DNA from: Sphingomonas sp.
GTDB taxonomy: Bacteria; Pseudomonadota; Alphaproteobacteria; Sphingomonadales; Sphingomonadaceae
DNA: 64,000 nucleotides
NCBI RefSeq assembly: GCF_024508665.1
Contig: NZ_JANINP010000007.1
Span: forward strand, 62,001-126,000
Reading direction: 5' to 3'
Both the position numbers and the translations under genes were made by a program. Every line of letters starts with the position of its first letter. Position 1 is the first letter of the stretch. The notes under the pieces were generated by a model that saw only the letters and a list, made by a program, of their open reading frames with translations, had not been told where the DNA came from and did not search any database. This document shows, in pieces, positions 7,872 through 15,432 of the stretch.

Positions 7872-8273
7872 ATGCGCAAGCTATTGGGTGCGGCGGTTCT
7901 TTTTGCGGGTGTTGGAGCCGCCCAGGCGACGCCCCCGAAACAGCAAAGCTTTGGGCAGCAAAAGCTTGACGCGATAATCAAGGGCAGGCGGCAGGGTGGC
8001 CCGCTTGATTGCATAACGCTGCGGTTGGTCCGCTCGGTCGAGATCGTCGATGGCATCGGCATCGTCTTTGAGACGAACGACGGGGTCAGGTACCTCAATC
8101 GGCCGACGACAGGTGCTGATCGGCTGGACAGCTCATTCATAGTCCAGACCGATACGCATTCACCCGATCTTTGCCGTGTCGATGTCGTCAAATTGATCGA
8201 TCCAGGAACGCATCGATTGGAAGGCGTAGTCAATCTGGGGCAATTCATCCCTTATAGAAAACCCCTGATGTAA
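7872..8273 (+). CDS. secreted hypothetical protein
   Basis: 133 residues beginning with a good signal peptide (MRKLLGAAVLFAGVGAAQA) and a GGAGA ribosome site. The mature protein has two Cys (in PLDCITLRLV and SPDLCRVDVV) that could form one disulphide, flanking a beta-rich middle, EIVDGIGIVFETNDGVRYLNRP. Proteins with this pattern recur in sphingomonads as periplasmic proteins of unknown role. The gene stands alone between the XRE regulator (opposite strand) and tRNA-Glu. I do not recognise a characterised family. Confidence 0.75.
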   Translation: MRKLLGAAVLFAGVGAAQATPPKQQSFGQQKLDAIIKGRRQGGPLDCITLRLVRSVEIVDGIGIVFETNDGVRYLNRPTTGADRLDSSFIVQTDTHSPDLCRVDVVKLIDPGTHRLEGVVNLGQFIPYRKPLM

Positions 8274-8634
8274 CCGGGTTGGAGACTGTTGCGCTTGTGG
8301 CGCGCCGCTTGTGGCTGCCCTGCGCTTTGAGCATTGCGGGGCATCGGGCGACGGCATGAGGGTCCGCGCGGCCCGTTCGCTTTCGAGCTAGAGAATCTCG
8401 CGGCGCTTTGCCGAGCCCGATTCCCATGGTCGCGCGATTCTATATCGGCGGAAAATGGGGGCAGATTACGCTGGCGGCTTTTGTCCCATCCGATGTTTGC
8501 CATCTTCGATTCGACGAAGACCGGGCCCATGCGGTGTCCATCATGTCTCATCGCGTGCCACGAAGTCTTACTGTACGGATACTGTACGAGCTCGCTTCGT
8601 CCTGCCAGTTTGCTGCCTAAGTCATTGAAAACGC
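8274..8634. other. gene-poor stretch before tRNA-Glu
   Basis: About 360 bp with no convincing gene. A plus-strand frame from ATG 8427 to 8620 could encode about 64 residues but has no clear ribosome site and no recognisable motif. No strong hairpin was seen. Confidence 0.4.
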
Positions 8635-8710
8635 TGGTGACCCCTACGGGACTCGAACCCGTGTTTTCGCCGTGAGAGGGCGACGTCCTAGACCGCTAGA
8701 CGAAGGGGCC
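8635..8710 (-). tRNA. tRNA-Glu (CTC)
   Basis: Read on the minus strand, the gene folds as a cloverleaf. The acceptor stem GGCCCCT pairs with AGGGGTC (one G-T pair), the anticodon arm is TCGCC-CTCTCAC-GGCGA with anticodon CTC, and the T arm is ACGGG-TTCGAGT-CCCGT. The CCA end is encoded (8635-8637). The sequence closely follows known alphaproteobacterial tRNA-Glu. Confidence 0.95.
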
Positions 8711-8861
8711 GGCGGTGACGCGAAGCGGCGCCTCTAGGGGTGTTGCCGGGTGGCGTCAAGGTGATTGAGCCCCGCCAGGCGCGGGCAGTCGCTGGGCTCG
8801 ACCACAAGTGCGTCCGTTGGACGGGGTCGTGCCTGTTCTGGCTCGTTCCACCCCGGCCGAT

Positions 8862-8886
8862 GGAACCCGAAGCCGTAACGAACGTC
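8862..8886 (+). promoter_or_regulatory. EcfG-type general stress promoter candidate
   Basis: GGAAC (8862-8866), a 16-base spacer and CGTC (8883-8886) resemble the alphaproteobacterial EcfG consensus GGAAC-N16/17-CGTT. It lies 68 bp upstream of a small lmo0937-like membrane protein, a type of gene often under stress control. Confidence 0.45.
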
Positions 8887-8954
8887 TTTCCTCCTGCGGG
8901 GCAGGACGGTCGGGTACGAGCCTTTCCGCCCGGTTTGAACAGGAAGGATAAGAA

Positions 8955-9101
8955 ATGCTCTGGACAATCGTCGTCATCCTGCTGGTGCTATGGCTGCTCG
9001 GTTTCACCGTGCTCCACGTTGGCAGTCTCATCCACCTGTTGCTGGTGATCGCACTGGTCGTGGTGGTGGTTCGCCTGATCCAGGGTCGCCGCGCGATATA
9101 G
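8955..9101 (+). CDS. lmo0937-like small membrane protein
   Basis: 48 residues: MLWTIVVILLVLWLLGFTVL, a short polar turn HVGSLIH, a second hydrophobic helix LLLVIALVVVVVRLI and the basic end QGRRAI. This two-helix hairpin matches the small lmo0937/DUF5670-type family of inner-membrane proteins, whose function is unknown and which are often stress-induced. A strong AGGAAGGA lies 6 bases before the ATG. A possible EcfG promoter is upstream and a strong terminator hairpin downstream, so it is probably a single-gene transcript. Confidence 0.85.
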   Translation: MLWTIVVILLVLWLLGFTVLHVGSLIHLLLVIALVVVVVRLIQGRRAI

Positions 9102-9221
9102 GGTGAGGAGCCGGGCTCGCGGCGATGCCGAATTCGGTGCGCCGCGTTCATCGATGCGACAGCGTCCGCGCCGGCGTCCCAACGCCGCCCACTGCCAAAA
9201 TCATAAACAACAGCCCTGGCT

Positions 9222-9249
9222 ATGCCCGGCGGATGCTCCCGCCGGGCAT
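9222..9249. terminator. bidirectional intrinsic terminator, 11-bp stem
   Basis: ATGCCCGGCGG (9222-9232) pairs perfectly with CCGCCGGGCAT (9239-9249) over a 6-base loop, followed on the plus strand by TTCATTTT. It ends the lmo0937-like transcript and, on the minus strand, lies one base beyond the end of the gene at 9251. Confidence 0.8.
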
Positions 9250-9250
9250 T

Positions 9251-9838
9251 TCATTTTCCCTTTCTGATTGGTGGTGCCGACGCAGGGGCGGGCGTCGCGC
9301 CGAACCCGGAGGTGATGCTTCGTGCGCCCAGCGAGACCGCGAACAACCGCCAGCGGTTGCTTACCCATTGAAAGGTCAGGTCGAACAACACCGCCGTCGG
9401 TCGCAAACCGAACGCGCCGGTCAAGCGCAGCATGCCCTTGCCGTCGATCGCGGGCGGCTCGCGATAGGTCGGCGCCAGCAGCAACGCGTTGGACAAATCG
9501 ATATTGGTCGACCGAATCCCCGCGAAGATCTGCGTCAGGCGACTGGGGTCGTTGGCGACTTGGAACGACGGCGACGCGATGTCGCGCAGCACTGAATAAT
9601 TGCCCGATTCGTTGGCCTGCTCGATCGCGATCATCGTCGTCCAGATGAGCTTCGCGCGGGTCAGTTCGTCGGGTAGCGGCTGGGTCGATACCGGCGCGCT
9701 GTAAGCGATGTTGGGGGGCGCCCCGGATGGTGCCACGACGGGTGGCGGCGCGGACTGTGCCCGCGCCTCCCCGATGGCCAGCGGCCCTGTCGTCGACAGG
9801 ACCGTCAGCGCCGCCGCGATCAGGAGATGCCTGATCAT
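9251..9838 (-). CDS. secreted hypothetical protein downstream of the autotransporter
   Basis: 195 residues from ATG 9838 (GAGGCGGG upstream), with a signal peptide MIRHLLIAAALTVLSTTGPLAIGEARA and a Pro/Ala-rich linker. The rest is an alpha/beta segment including ELTRAKLIWTTMIAIEQANESGNYSVLRD and VLFDLTFQWVSNRWRLFAVSLG. That pattern recalls periplasmic NTF2-like folds, but this is only an impression. It begins 7 bp after the YadA-like gene on the same strand and therefore probably shares its transcript; a role in adhesin export or anchoring is inference from position. Confidence 0.7.
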   Translation of the reverse strand: MIRHLLIAAALTVLSTTGPLAIGEARAQSAPPPVVAPSGAPPNIAYSAPVSTQPLPDELTRAKLIWTTMIAIEQANESGNYSVLRDIASPSFQVANDPSRLTQIFAGIRSTNIDLSNALLLAPTYREPPAIDGKGMLRLTGAFGLRPTAVLFDLTFQWVSNRWRLFAVSLGARSITSGFGATPAPASAPPIRKGK

Positions 9839-9845
9839 GCCCGCC

Positions 9846-11684
9846 TCAAAAGCCGACCGCAAAGCCGCCACGCGCGCCGACTTCGCCCGAATTGAACCCG
9901 GCACCGACCCCTGCCGAAATATAGGCTTTGGGTCCGACCCGAGCGCTCATCGCGATCGTTCCCGCGGCGCGGTTATTGTAATATCCCACGCCGCCCGCGA
10001 GCGCGAAGTTCGATCCCTCCGGCACAGCGGGCGAATCCATCGCCAGCGCCATCGCGACGCCTTCATTGGCCAGTCTTGCCTGGCGGCGGTTCTCGGCGCT
10101 TTGCGCGAACAGCGAATTGACCTGGCCGCTAAGCGTCGAAACCTGGCCGTTCAGCGTCCCGATCTGGCCATTGATCGTGCCCAACTGCGTATTGATGCCG
10201 GCGACCTGGGTGTTGAGCATATTGATCGAAGTCGTGTTCCCCGCCACCTGGGTATTGAGCGTGTTGATCGACGCCGTATTGCCCGCCACCTGGGTGTTGA
10301 GCGTGTTAATCGACGCGGTGTTGGTCGCAATATTGGCCGTGTTCGTCGCTATGTTCGCGGCATTGGTCGCGATGTCCGCGGTGTTGGTCGTCACCTGGTT
10401 GCTGAGCGCGGTCACCGACGCTGCCGTTGCCAGCGACGAGAGTGCAGGGCCTACACCTAAGGTGCCGCTGGCATCGGCGGTGACCAGATTGACCGAGCCG
10501 GTCTGAGCCGCGGTGCTCGCCGCCAAGTCGCCGACGGTGACCGACTGGCCCGCGCCGCCGAGCACAATCTGGTTGTCGCGCGTGGTCGTGGCCCCGGTGC
10601 CGATGGCGTACGAATTATTGTTCGCCGCCACCGCGCCGGTGCCCAGCGCCATCGAATCGACGCCCGAGGCGTTAGCGGTGGAGCCAATGGCGATGCTGCG
10701 GTCTCCGACCGCCTGGGCGCCGGTATTGGGATTGCCCGACGTGCTTCCGCCGATCGCGACCGAGCTTACGCCCGTAGCCGCCGATCCCGATCCCATCGCC
10801 ACCGCCGCATTGCCGCCGGCATTCGACGAGGTGCCGATGCCGATCGCATTGGCACCGGAGCTGCTGGCATCGAAGCCGGCCGCGATCGAGGTTGCCCCTC
10901 CGGCGACGCTCTGCACGCCGAGCGCGGTCGAGCCGAAGCCGGTAGCCTGCGCCAGCGATCCCACCGCCATCGCGAAATCGGCCGAGGCGTTGGCGTTCTG
11001 GCCGACAGCGATCCCCGCAGTGCCCGCCGCGTTGGCGGAGCCGCCCATCGCCACCCCCAGGAGACCGGCGGCCGACGCATTGGATCCCACCGCGACTGCG
11101 CTGCCGCCACTGGCGGCGCTGTTATAGCCAAGCGCCATCGCGTTGGGGCCGCTGGCGACGGCATTGAAACCGAAGGAGGCGCTATTGTCGCCAGTCGCCT
11201 GTGCGGTGGAACCCACTGCGGTCGATTGCGCGCCCGAGGCGAAGGACGAACTGCCTATCGCCGTTGCCCGGGTGCCGCTGGACGCGGCACTGAATCCAGT
11301 CGCGACCGAATAGTCGCCGCTGGCCTGGCTCTGCACACCGAACGCCTGCGCGGCGTAGCCGCTGGCGGTCGAATTGGTACCGATCGAGCTGGAGAAATCG
11401 CCACTCGCGGTCGCATTGGATCCGATCGCGGTGCCGACCAGGCCGCTCGCGGTCGCGAAGCTGCCAACTGCGGTGCCAAAATCGCCGGTGGCGCTGGTAT
11501 TCTGGCCGACCGCGACCGAGGACGTACCCGTCGCGGTGCTTGGCGCGCCACATTCAAGCGCAGTGGTGACCACGGCATTGGCGTTGCACTCAGGTGTGTT
11601 GTCGGCGCGCGCGGGTGCGGTGGTCAGGACGAGAGTTAACGCCGTCAGGCAAGCGCCGCCGGCAAGAGAAGCGAAGGAACGCAT
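9846..11684 (-). CDS. YadA-like trimeric autotransporter adhesin
   Basis: 612 residues from ATG 11684 (GGGAGA site) with signal peptide MRSFASLAGGACLTALTLVLTTAPARA. The region from about 50 to 390 is a series of 14-residue YadA-head repeats of the pattern x-A-x-A-x-G-x-x-A-x-A-x-G (for example GTAVGSFATASG). Next comes a stalk of repeated N-T-x-x-I-x-T-L-N-T-Q-V heptad-like units (about 420-540). The end matches a YadA membrane anchor: ENRRQARLANEGVAMALAM, then beta strands ending RGGFAVGF. Three copies would form a 12-strand barrel displaying a lollipop-shaped adhesin. It is compact for the family. A secreted protein gene follows 7 bp downstream. Confidence 0.9.
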   Translation of the reverse strand: MRSFASLAGGACLTALTLVLTTAPARADNTPECNANAVVTTALECGAPSTATGTSSVAVGQNTSATGDFGTAVGSFATASGLVGTAIGSNATASGDFSSSIGTNSTASGYAAQAFGVQSQASGDYSVATGFSAASSGTRATAIGSSSFASGAQSTAVGSTAQATGDNSASFGFNAVASGPNAMALGYNSAASGGSAVAVGSNASAAGLLGVAMGGSANAAGTAGIAVGQNANASADFAMAVGSLAQATGFGSTALGVQSVAGGATSIAAGFDASSSGANAIGIGTSSNAGGNAAVAMGSGSAATGVSSVAIGGSTSGNPNTGAQAVGDRSIAIGSTANASGVDSMALGTGAVAANNNSYAIGTGATTTRDNQIVLGGAGQSVTVGDLAASTAAQTGSVNLVTADASGTLGVGPALSSLATAASVTALSNQVTTNTADIATNAANIATNTANIATNTASINTLNTQVAGNTASINTLNTQVAGNTTSINMLNTQVAGINTQLGTINGQIGTLNGQVSTLSGQVNSLFAQSAENRRQARLANEGVAMALAMDSPAVPEGSNFALAGGVGYYNNRAAGTIAMSARVGPKAYISAGVGAGFNSGEVGARGGFAVGF

Positions 11685-12188
11685 TTGGGTCTCCCTGTTA
11701 TGACACACTCCCCTCCGCCGGTTTTCAGGCGTGAAGAGCATGTCCCCTAAGGCGACCCGGTTGGTTCGTTGGATTCCGCTAGGGAATCTGGCGCTGCTTG
11801 TAGCACGACAACGCTGCCGGATAGGAAAAAAACGGCAGAGAACCGTATTGCGCGCGTAACGCGTACTCTGTGGCGTGATCGCGCACTCGGCGCGATACAA
11901 CTTATGATCTCCTAAAAATGGCCCCAAAGGCCGACCATTTCGATACCGCAACGGTATCCTAACTTTCCTCACGCGGACCTTACAATCCTGCAGGAAATGC
12001 GGTGAACAGAGCGAAATAAGCGGGCTGGAGAGCTCGGATCGCCAATGGATCGCGCCGCCGTCTCCGAAAAAATGGCAGGCCGATGAAACCCCTTCGCTCG
12101 TTGAGGGTTACGCTCCGGTCAGCCCGGACCGTCGTTCCTGCGGAACGTCGCGCCGTGGCCGTCGCGCAACTATTCCAAAGGGGATGCC
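11685..12188. other. 504-bp intergenic region with palindromes upstream of the autotransporter
   Basis: No gene was found. The region is the divergent control space for the autotransporter (minus) and the small lipoprotein (plus). It is locally AT-richer around 11820-11960 and carries a palindrome at 11942-11958 and, at about 11924-11943, a GGCC-CCAAA-GGCC hairpin flanked by AAATGG/CCATTT. This suggests dense regulation of the adhesin. Confidence 0.5.
11942..11958. promoter_or_regulatory. palindromic operator candidate
   Basis: GATACCG-CAA-CGGTATC is a perfect 7-bp-arm palindrome about 260 bp upstream of the autotransporter start and 230 bp upstream of the lipoprotein start. The symmetry fits a dimeric regulator site; the regulator is unknown. 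Confidence 0.4.
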
Positions 12189-12470
12189 ATGACCAAGAAG
12201 TTCCTCGTCGCCGCCGCTGCCATCGCGCTGCTGCCGCTCGGTGCCTGCGGGCACAAGACCGATGCCGCCGACAACGTCCAGGCTGCCGCCGACAACACCG
12301 CCGACGCGATCGACGCCAATGCCGACGCCATGCGTGACGAAGGCAGCAACATCGCCGACAACGTCCAGGCGACGATGGACAACAAGGCCGACGCGATGAA
12401 CAACAAGGCCGATGCGGTCCGCGCGGCGGGCGAGAACAAGGCCGACGCGATCGACGACGCCAAGAAGTAA
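12189..12470 (+). CDS. small repeat lipoprotein
   Basis: 93 residues starting MTKKFLVAAAAIALLPLGACG, with lipobox LGAC, so it should be lipidated and anchored in the envelope. The mature part is almost entirely Ala/Asp/Asn/Lys helical repeats of about 7-11 residues (ADNVQAAADNTADAIDANADAM, then NKADAMNNKADAV), with the N-A-D-A motif recurring. This is a highly charged alpha-helical rod similar to other alanine-zipper lipoproteins. It ends 10 bp before a strong hairpin terminator. Function unknown; an envelope spacer or stress role is plausible. Confidence 0.8.
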   Translation: MTKKFLVAAAAIALLPLGACGHKTDAADNVQAAADNTADAIDANADAMRDEGSNIADNVQATMDNKADAMNNKADAVRAAGENKADAIDDAKK

Positions 12471-12479
12471 GCTTGGTTC

Positions 12480-12512
12480 GGGCGGCGAAGGACGTTTCTT
12501 CCTTCGTCGCCC
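12480..12512 (+). terminator. 13-bp hairpin terminator
   Basis: GGGCGGCGAAGGA (12480-12492) pairs with TCCTTCGTCGCCC (12500-12512) with a single G-T pair and a 7-base loop, starting 10 bp after the lipoprotein stop. No T-run follows, as is common in sphingomonads. Confidence 0.65.
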
Positions 12513-12939
12513 TATCCCACCTGACGTGGTCCCGCGCTCGGTTCGATAAAGCGCGGCAATACCGGCAAGTGCTTTCCGTACCCATGCGGTGAAAGCGGCT
12601 TCCCGGCGCAACATTTACATCGCGACGAACCCTCGCGGGACCCCGCCTTTCGCCGCGCACGCCTCGCTCAGCAGCCCCGCGGCGTTATGCTACGACGCGC
12701 CAGATTTCGGGCATGTGGTTGGCCCCAAACCTCGTCCAGAAAACGAACCCATCGATTTCTGACTCAGCCAGGTCGAGAGGGATGGTGCCCGTTGCGAACC
12801 GACCGATCCGGTCGCGCCCGGGTCGCCTCGACCGACGATTGCCCCGTAAACAAGCCACGGCGATCAAGCGATTGATCATCGGCCCGGTTGTGCCATGAAT
12901 GGGCTTGGCGCAATAATCGTCAGGGGAGAGCGGAAATAA
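12513..12939. other. 427-bp stretch with no supported gene
   Basis: Short frames exist on both strands but none has a ribosome site with a recognisable protein. Nothing else is clear apart from the ribosome site of the next gene (GGGGAGAGCGG around 12922-12932). Confidence 0.4.
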
Positions 12940-13122
12940 ATGGGTGGCAGAACTCGGGGACGGCGTCGGTCGCATTCGGCGAAGATCAGGCAGCGCAAGA
13001 TCGTCATCGCTTCGGCCGCGCTGGTCGTGGTCATCGCCTTGGCTGTTTTCGCTGCGAACGGCGGGGTGACGGGACTGTTCGACGTCCAGGGATCGGACAT
13101 TCCCCCGGTCGACGGGCATTGA
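12940..13122 (+). CDS. small single-pass membrane protein
   Basis: 60 residues: a strongly basic N-terminus (MGGRTRGRRRSHSAKIRQRK), one transmembrane helix (IVIASAALVVVIALAVFAA) and a short polar tail ending IPPVDGH. The positive-inside rule puts the N-terminus in the cytoplasm. GGGGAGAGCGGAAATAA precedes the ATG. No family is recognised. It may share a transcript with the YcaQ-like gene 62 bp downstream. Confidence 0.65.
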   Translation: MGGRTRGRRRSHSAKIRQRKIVIASAALVVVIALAVFAANGGVTGLFDVQGSDIPPVDGH

Positions 13123-13184
13123 TCCTAATGCCGATATCGTCGATCGCGCTCGGCATCGCGGGGATCGGGCGTTAACGAATTTGC

Positions 13185-14339
13185 ATGGCCGATATTTCCC
13201 TATCGCAGGCGCGACGGATCGTAATCGCCGCCCAGGGCTTTGGCGGGCGGAGCGGTTCGCCGGTCCGTCGTCCGCATCTCGCCCGTTTGGTCGATCGGCT
13301 GAGCCTTCACCAGATCGACAGCGTCAATATAGTCGCGCGAGCGCATTATCTGCCGGCCTTCTCGCGTCTCGGATGCTATGATCGCGATCTGCTCGACACC
13401 GCGGCGTGGGGCGGCAGGCGCGACCGCCGATTGTTCGAATATTGGGCGCACGAAGCCTCGCTGCTCCCGCTCGACCTGTTTCCGCTGATGCGCTGGCGCA
13501 TGGCACGCGCGGATCGCGGCGAGGCGGGCTATGTCGCGCTACGCCGCTTCGCGACCGAGCAGCGTCCGCAAGCCGAGGCCATCCTTGCGCGGATCGCCAC
13601 GGAGGGACCGCTCGCCGCGTCCGACTTCCCGCACGGCAAGAGCCGGTCCGGGTGGTGGGAATGGGGCGACACCAAGCGCGCGCTAGAATGGCTGTTCTAT
13701 GCCGGCCACCTGACCACCGCCACCCGTCGGCGGAGCTTCGAGCGCGTCTATGACCTGACCGAACGCGTCATTCCCGCGAATATCCTCGCGCTGCCGGCGC
13801 CCGACGAGCGCGATGCCCGGCGCCAGCTCATCGAACGCGCAGCGCGCGCGCTGGGTGTCGCGACAGCCGCAGAGCTGCGCGATTACTTCCGGCTCAAGCC
13901 GGTGGAGAAGGACAATGCGATCGGCGACCTGGCCGATGCGGGCGTCTTACGCCAGGTCCGCGTGGAAGGGTGGGGGCAACCCGCGTTCCTCCATCGCGAC
14001 GCGCGCGTCCCGCGGCGGATTGCGGCCAGCGCGCTGCTGGCGCCGTTCGACCCGTTGATCTGGCATCGCGACCGTACCGAGCGGTTGTTCGGTTTTCGCT
14101 ATCGGATCGAGATCTACACACCGGCGGCGAGCCGCGTGCACGGTTATTACGTCCTGCCGTTCCTGATGGACGAGCGACTGGTCGCGCGTGTCGACCTGAA
14201 GGCGGATCGGCAGCATCGCACGTTGCTGGCGAAAGCGCATTTCGAGCCAGACGCCCCGCCCGATAGCGCAGAAAGATTGCGCCTAGCGCTCGGCGAAATG
14301 GCGTCATGGCTGCAACTCGATCGAGTCACGATGCGCTGA
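13185..14339 (+). CDS. YcaQ-family DNA glycosylase (winged-helix, crosslink repair)
   Basis: 384 residues. It matches the HTH_42/YcaQ family: ISLSQARRIVIAAQGF at the start, the catalytic-type QxD motif in LHQIDSVNIVARAHYLPAFSRLG (about 41-63), FEYWAHEASLLPLDLFPLMRWRM, and the C-terminal barrel LAPFDPLIWHRDRTERLFGFRYRIEIYTPAASRVHGYYVLPFL. E. coli YcaQ (AlkX) unhooks interstrand crosslinks and excises N7-alkylated purines. It begins 62 bp after a small membrane protein gene and ends at a bidirectional terminator. Family assignment is firm; substrate range is inferred. Confidence 0.88.
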   Translation: MADISLSQARRIVIAAQGFGGRSGSPVRRPHLARLVDRLSLHQIDSVNIVARAHYLPAFSRLGCYDRDLLDTAAWGGRRDRRLFEYWAHEASLLPLDLFPLMRWRMARADRGEAGYVALRRFATEQRPQAEAILARIATEGPLAASDFPHGKSRSGWWEWGDTKRALEWLFYAGHLTTATRRRSFERVYDLTERVIPANILALPAPDERDARRQLIERAARALGVATAAELRDYFRLKPVEKDNAIGDLADAGVLRQVRVEGWGQPAFLHRDARVPRRIAASALLAPFDPLIWHRDRTERLFGFRYRIEIYTPAASRVHGYYVLPFLMDERLVARVDLKADRQHRTLLAKAHFEPDAPPDSAERLRLALGEMASWLQLDRVTMR

Positions 14340-14354
14340 CTCCCGCAGCAAAAA

Positions 14355-14380
14355 GGGGATGGCCGTCACAAGCCATCCCC
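14355..14380. terminator. bidirectional intrinsic terminator
   Basis: GGGGATGGC (14355-14363) and GCCATCCCC (14372-14380) form a perfect 9-bp stem with an 8-base loop between convergent genes. On the minus strand it is followed by TTTTTGC, a classic intrinsic terminator for the membrane-protein operon ending at 14408. Confidence 0.85.
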
Positions 14381-14407
14381 TCGGTAGGTTTAGCGGGTGC
14401 CAAGGGA

Positions 14408-14995
14408 TCAGGGGTGCATGTCGCGCAGCCTGCCGCCGATCGCACCGGCGACCGCGCCGATAAAGGCACCCACCAGCAGCGACAGCCCGGTGAACCCGGC
14501 GACCGACATCGCTGCCTTGCGCGCGGCGTCGATCGCGTCCTTGCTCATGTCGACGTCGACCGGTGCCGCCGCGATGTTGGACAAGGCCGAAGCCGCCACG
14601 GCGACCATTGCGATCAGCACCGTTGCTGTGGCCCAGGTCAGCAGACCGTGGGCGGTGTCGCGAAAGAACACCTCGTCTGTGTGCAGTCCGTGCCACCGTA
14701 CGCGCAGCCGACCGGCGAGATAGCCGCCGACGGCCGAAGACAGCCATTGCGTGACGATCAGCCACACGCCGGCGGCGATCGTGAAGGTTGTGGGGGCGGC
14801 GCCGACGCCTGGCCATGGCGATACCGATGCGAGGCCTAACGCCGAGCCGATCGCCACCAGGATCAGCGTCAACGCCACCGCGGCAATGGTGCCCGCGAAA
14901 ATCGCCGACCATGACACGGCCGACGCGCTCGATCCGCCGGCGATCCCGGATGGATAAAGGTCTGGATCGACCGATTGGGGAATATTCGTCGCCAT
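14408..14995 (-). CDS. four-helix membrane protein of a stress operon
   Basis: 195 residues from ATG 14995. Hydrophobic segments are visible at AVSWSAIFAGTIAAVALTLILVAIGSALGLA, FTIAAGVWLIVTQWLSSAVGGYLAG, GLLTWATATVLIAMVAVAASAL and SVAGFTGLSLLVGAFIGAVAGAIGG. A conserved HTDEVFFRDTAHGLLTWA lies before the third. Similar integral membrane proteins are common in alphaproteobacteria and are unassigned. It starts 2 bp after a 25-residue membrane peptide gene and shares its promoter, which matches the EcfG general-stress consensus. Confidence 0.75.
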   Translation of the reverse strand: MATNIPQSVDPDLYPSGIAGGSSASAVSWSAIFAGTIAAVALTLILVAIGSALGLASVSPWPGVGAAPTTFTIAAGVWLIVTQWLSSAVGGYLAGRLRVRWHGLHTDEVFFRDTAHGLLTWATATVLIAMVAVAASALSNIAAAPVDVDMSKDAIDAARKAAMSVAGFTGLSLLVGAFIGAVAGAIGGRLRDMHP

Positions 14996-14997
14996 GA

Positions 14998-15075
14998 TCA
15001 ATGCCAGAGCAAGAGGAGCAGGATAATGATGGGCAGAGGAATGCCCAACAGCCACAGCAGAATACCTTTACCCAT
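14998..15075 (-). CDS. 25-residue membrane peptide
   Basis: A very short gene starting MGKGILLWLLGIPLPIIILL and ending LLLWH. It is a single hydrophobic helix with a Pro kink, preceded by GGGAGTGG and ending two bases before the next start. Near-identical peptides occur widely in Proteobacteria and are usually left unannotated; that is recalled, not searched. It sits 42 bp downstream of a textbook EcfG promoter, so it should be stress-induced with the membrane protein that follows. Confidence 0.75.
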   Translation of the reverse strand: MGKGILLWLLGIPLPIIILLLLLWH

Positions 15076-15116
15076 GTTAATCCACTCCCGTTGTTATGGT
15101 GACAATACGGGTGCGC

Positions 15117-15142
15117 AACGTCTCTGTTGTGGCGGCGGTTCC
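15117..15142 (-). promoter_or_regulatory. EcfG-type general stress response promoter
   Basis: Read on the minus strand: GGAAC (15142-15138), 17-base spacer, CGTT (15120-15117), an exact match to the alphaproteobacterial EcfG consensus GGAAC-N16/17-CGTT. It is 42 bp before the ATG of the 25-residue peptide gene. Confidence 0.7.
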
Positions 15143-15432
15143 GCTTTTCATGGCGATACATGACCCGATCGAATGGTTTGGAGCGTTGGGCGCAGATCGC
15201 CTTGAAATCGGCAACGAAAGTGGTGGGCGTCGGCGGAAGCGCTTTACCGGGCCTCGAAGGACCGCACGCAATCGTCGGCCGGAACGAGATGACGCCTTGG
15301 TGCAGCCGGGCTATGAAACCATTGCCAGGCTGGTCAGCCGGATCGACCGATTACTTTGTTTTCTGTGCCGGCATCGGAAAGTTCGCTCCCGCGTTCCTGG
15401 CTCGACGGCGATTCAGGCGAAGGATGACGGCC
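15143..15432. other. upstream region of the hemerythrin gene
   Basis: About 290 bp without a supported gene. A long frame runs through it into the hemerythrin gene, but its residues are low-complexity and unlike the family, and the signal peptide begins only at 15433. A GGAAC at 15281-15285 lacks a matching CGTT. Confidence 0.4.

Noticed and set aside
8427..8620. Possible 64-residue protein upstream of tRNA-Glu
   Set aside because: No ribosome site or recognisable motif; coding potential not convincing.
10513..11127. Plus-strand frames across the autotransporter head repeats, and a possible repeat array such as CRISPR
   Set aside because: The repeats are degenerate, encode YadA head motifs on the minus strand and have no spacer structure.
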